From Trifolium pratense (lineage: Eukaryota; Streptophyta; Magnoliopsida; Fabales; Fabaceae): a DNA stretch of 64,000 nucleotides. This document shows, piece by piece, positions 61,425-64,000 of this stretch (the first letter of the stretch is position 1; each line of letters begins with the position of its first letter). The notes under the pieces are model-generated. The model saw only the letters and a program-made list of their open reading frames with translations. It did no database searches and was not told the DNA's origin. The position numbers and the translations under genes were made by a program. The stretch is taken from the NCBI RefSeq assembly GCF_020283565.1, contig NC_060060.1, forward strand, positions 37,696,001-37,760,000, read 5' to 3'.

Positions 61425-62840
61425 CAATAGCATGCTGCGAATTCTCTACCTCTCATCCCAATTCTCAACCCTCTTTCACTTGCAGCATAAATATTGTCAG
61501 AATTTGGAGTGTACAAAAGGATTGTAAATAATTTTTGAAATTGTTTTAATGTATAAAGAAAATCTTGAGACATTGTATTTAGCTCAAATTACTGAAATTT
61601 GTTGGATAAGAATGGGAGCTTATTATAGGTGAAATAATGTTACAATATTTGTGTAAAAATAAAAATAAACAGATGAATGAGATAAAAAATATAATTTTGA
61701 TACAACAAATTCGGAGTAGGTATCATTGTCCTTGTTACCCACCCTGCCCCTATTTTCTGAAATCAGAAAAAGGATAAACCCAAATCGAAACTTGGTTAAT
61801 TTGAGTTTTTCCGTGAAATTAGAGACTATTGTTATGCTTAATGATTATTAGTCATAATGACAGTCAAAGTACGGCGTTTTTTTTTGTTGTTAAGAGTCAA
61901 AATACAGCGTTGACATTTCCTTTTACACAGTATATTTGCCCAATTCCATAATTTTTCGCGTTCACATGTTGAAGTGTGCAGGGGCTAAAAAAGGACTACC
62001 AAACTTTCCTTTGTGGACATAAGATTTTGGCTAGAGGCATAGATATTTCGGGATATGGAGGCATAGATGAAAACTTCGATCTGAAATAACCAATGAAAGG
62101 AATCGAAGTCATCTACAGTGTTCAAGGAGCATGTCGTTGGGCTTTATGAACCAAAAGACAGTGAGCATCTGTTGGCGCAAAGGTGGGTAACCTTCATATC
62201 TATGGTGAGCGGGTGCTTGCGTAAGGTGTTATGGATGGAATCATAATGCAAAATCTAAGGATGAATGGAGCATTTCGCTGAGGGCAGTACATTGAGCATC
62301 CAATGTAAGGGCATTCATAATGTCAGGGTTGTTCATGATGAAAGCATGAATGAATGATACACCTTGAGCTCAGGATGTTCCGTAATCGCACTCTTCAAGT
62401 GACTGTAGTCTGTAGACTTCTTAACAAATTTATTTAGTATGGAAAGAAGATATTTAAAGGATGAAAATAACCTTCTTAATATTCATCATAATCATTGGTT
62501 CTTAAATAGAGCTTATATAATGCAAATACATCAAAGAAAGCATCAAGCTAGGAGTATAGCAAACTTGTGCAAAGTACAGAAGGAATGAAACCTCGCACTA
62601 TGGTGTGCAATTCAGGCTTCAGCCACAACAGCAAGGATCTATATTCTTCTTTCAGTGTTATTGATCTGACATTAACTATTTCAACATTCTCACTGGGCGT
62701 TCCAATATTGCCTCGAGGGCATTTGCTACGATAGGGGTTGTATCACCATGGCTCCTATCTGTCATAAAGGATCTCAACAACCTTGTTCAGCCTTAACATA
62801 TATACATACAATCATCTGTATAGTAATAATTTCCAAAACA
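61425..62840. other. spacer: 3' UTRs of two convergent genes
   Basis: Presumably holds the U-box kinase 3' UTR (AATGTATAAAGAAAATC near 61548) and, nearer 62840, the 3' UTR of the minus-strand glyoxalase-fold gene. No coding frame between 61700 and 62800 could be tied to a family. Confidence 0.4.
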
Positions 62841-63695
62841 CTAGTCATCTATTTGTGTGAACTCTAGGGCATTGGCATCGGGATCACGAGTAAAAATCGC
62901 TGGTCTTCCAGAACGGCTAAGTGTGTAGGAAATTCCTAAAAACACAATAGAAAAAGGACAGATAAAATTACATAAAACGGACAATCTCCTTCGGAAAAAC
63001 AAAACCAAAAACTAAAATGCTGCAAATCATGTGTAAAATTGATAGTAGATGAACTAATATCAAATAACAATAGATAAGTTAGCTGTTGGCTAATAACGAA
63101 TAAACTATCCGATTGAATCTGAAATATTTAGTAAAATTACACGTTGATCTAATTGATAAGTGTAAATACACAAAAAATATATCTTTGATTTAATATTCAA
63201 AATTGCTCTACTTTTTTCTTATGAACTTTCACACTATAAATTATCCGCTATAAACGTAACTAGTGGTTTGGCCTTCTCATACATAGCCTAACTATTTATT
63301 TTATTTTAAAGAAAAGAAAGAAGAAGGAATACCAGCTTTATCAAGGATTGCTTTGAGCTTAGAAACATCTCGGATTGCAATACAAGTGTGACGATCTCGA
63401 CCACCATGTTGAGGTCGTCCGGTTAAAGGGTCGGGATTGGGAAGTTCCATCAAGTGGACCATCTCGGATCCTACCCACAACCAAGCACCCCTGTATGGAA
63501 GCTTATCATGTGGCCTTGCTTCATTTATCTTCAGACCTATATTTCATTTAATTGATTAGTACTTCTAGCTAGAACACATTAAAATATAGTTTCAAAGAGC
63601 TGCGGGCATACCTAGAACGTTTTGATAGAAGTCGAGCGATCTTTCTAGATTTTCACATAAAATTCCAACATGGTGAACACTAACAACCCCATAAT
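62841..63695 (-). CDS. glyoxalase I-like (VOC superfamily) protein, last three exons; 5' end outside window
   Basis: Partial gene. Visible exons (complement): 63612-63695, 63333-63536, 62841-62935, with GT-AG introns and continuous frame to TAG at 62841-62843. They read DYGVVSVHHVGILCENLERS, then LDFYQNVLGLKINEARPHDK and LPYRGAWLWVGSEMVHLMEL. PNPDPLTGRPQHGGRDRHTC, IAIRDVSKLKAILDKAG, GRPAIFTRDPDANALEFTQI and DD follow. This is the two-module vicinal-oxygen-chelate fold; VHHVGI, MVHLMEL, DRHTCIAI and ALEFTQ carry the usual His/Glu metal-site positions. It closely resembles, from memory, Arabidopsis At5g57040 (lactoylglutathione lyase family). Such plant proteins are often annotated as glyoxalase I, but many lack proven methylglyoxal activity. 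The first exon, which may encode a transit peptide, lies beyond the right edge. Confidence 0.9.
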
Positions 63696-64000
63696 CTGAA
63701 ATATACCACAAAAAATTATACTAATGGCATTGGAAATATAAGGCAAATAAGGAGCAACTCTCATACAGTGAATAAGAGCCTTCAAATATTTTCATAGGTT
63801 CTCAGCTAACTTAATTTTATAAGCTATTTTTAGTTTATGCAATATTTACTCTTCAGATAGCTTATAAATAATTTTTATACTATAAGGCCTTTGTGAACTG
63901 GTTTATTTGAGCTTACTTACTCGTATAACTATTTGTGAGACTGTTTAGGAGGGCTTATGGAAATAACTTATGATATGTTTTATAAGCACTTATGAAAACA

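Overview
The window is nuclear DNA from a flowering plant. Genes are split by GT-AG introns and encode plant-specific families (DUF3511, IQM, class III peroxidase, a USP-kinase-U-box protein). The intergenic DNA is AT-rich and crowded with MITEs and tRNA-derived SINE copies. The protein sequences and repeat types suggest a papilionoid legume close to Medicago or Trifolium; this is an inference from remembered protein sequences, not a database match.

Layout. (1) 247-663 (+): last exon of an IQM calmodulin-binding protein whose 5' part lies outside the window. (2) 664-3050: spacer with a diverged ~290 bp direct duplication. (3) 3051-8409 (+): complete casein kinase 1 gene, 14 coding exons, 449 aa. 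(4) 8410-11640: spacer with a SINE and a Stowaway MITE. (5) 11692-12054 (-): intronless DUF3511 gene. (6) 12060-15560: repeat spacer with a MULE-like MITE (9-bp target duplication), a 901-bp PIF/Harbinger MITE and a decayed retroelement ORF. (7) 15566-22617 (-): complete DGAT1 gene, 16 coding exons, 506 aa. (8) 25700-29010 (-): complete eIF4A gene, 4 coding exons plus a 5'-UTR intron, 412 aa. (9) 29400-40200: large repeat block with (TA)n tracts interrupted by MITEs, a ~1 kb tandem array of four units plus a partial one (30801-34896), a 567-bp MULE-like element and a Stowaway. (10) 40203-45912 (-): complete THO6/DWA1-type WD40 gene, 13 exons, 376 aa. (11) 45913-48565: spacer with a MITE nested in a Stowaway. 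(12) 48566-50451 (-): complete class III peroxidase, 4 exons, 330 aa. (13) 50452-55966: repeat-rich spacer with LTR debris, MITEs and a 5'-truncated LINE copy. (14) 55967-61424 (+): complete USP / coiled-coil / kinase / U-box protein, 9 exons, 764 aa. (15) 62841-63695 (-): last three exons of a glyoxalase-fold protein whose first exon lies beyond the right edge.

The genes do not form a pathway or operon. They are unrelated loci: signalling (CK1, IQM, U-box kinase), storage lipid synthesis (DGAT1), translation (eIF4A), mRNA export and ABA response (THO6/DWA1), cell-wall redox chemistry (peroxidase) and a glyoxalase-like enzyme. Exon junctions were set by hand. In every complete gene the chosen GT/AG sites keep frame from ATG to stop, which is strong internal support for the models.

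I found no convincing new biochemical system. The features I find most unusual are the ~1 kb tandem array with (TA)n, alternating purine-pyrimidine and purine-rich segments in each unit; the pile-up of MITEs inside (TA)n tracts next to eIF4A; a perfect 26-bp inverted repeat in an intron of the U-box kinase; and several MITEs whose exact target duplications allow precise boundaries.
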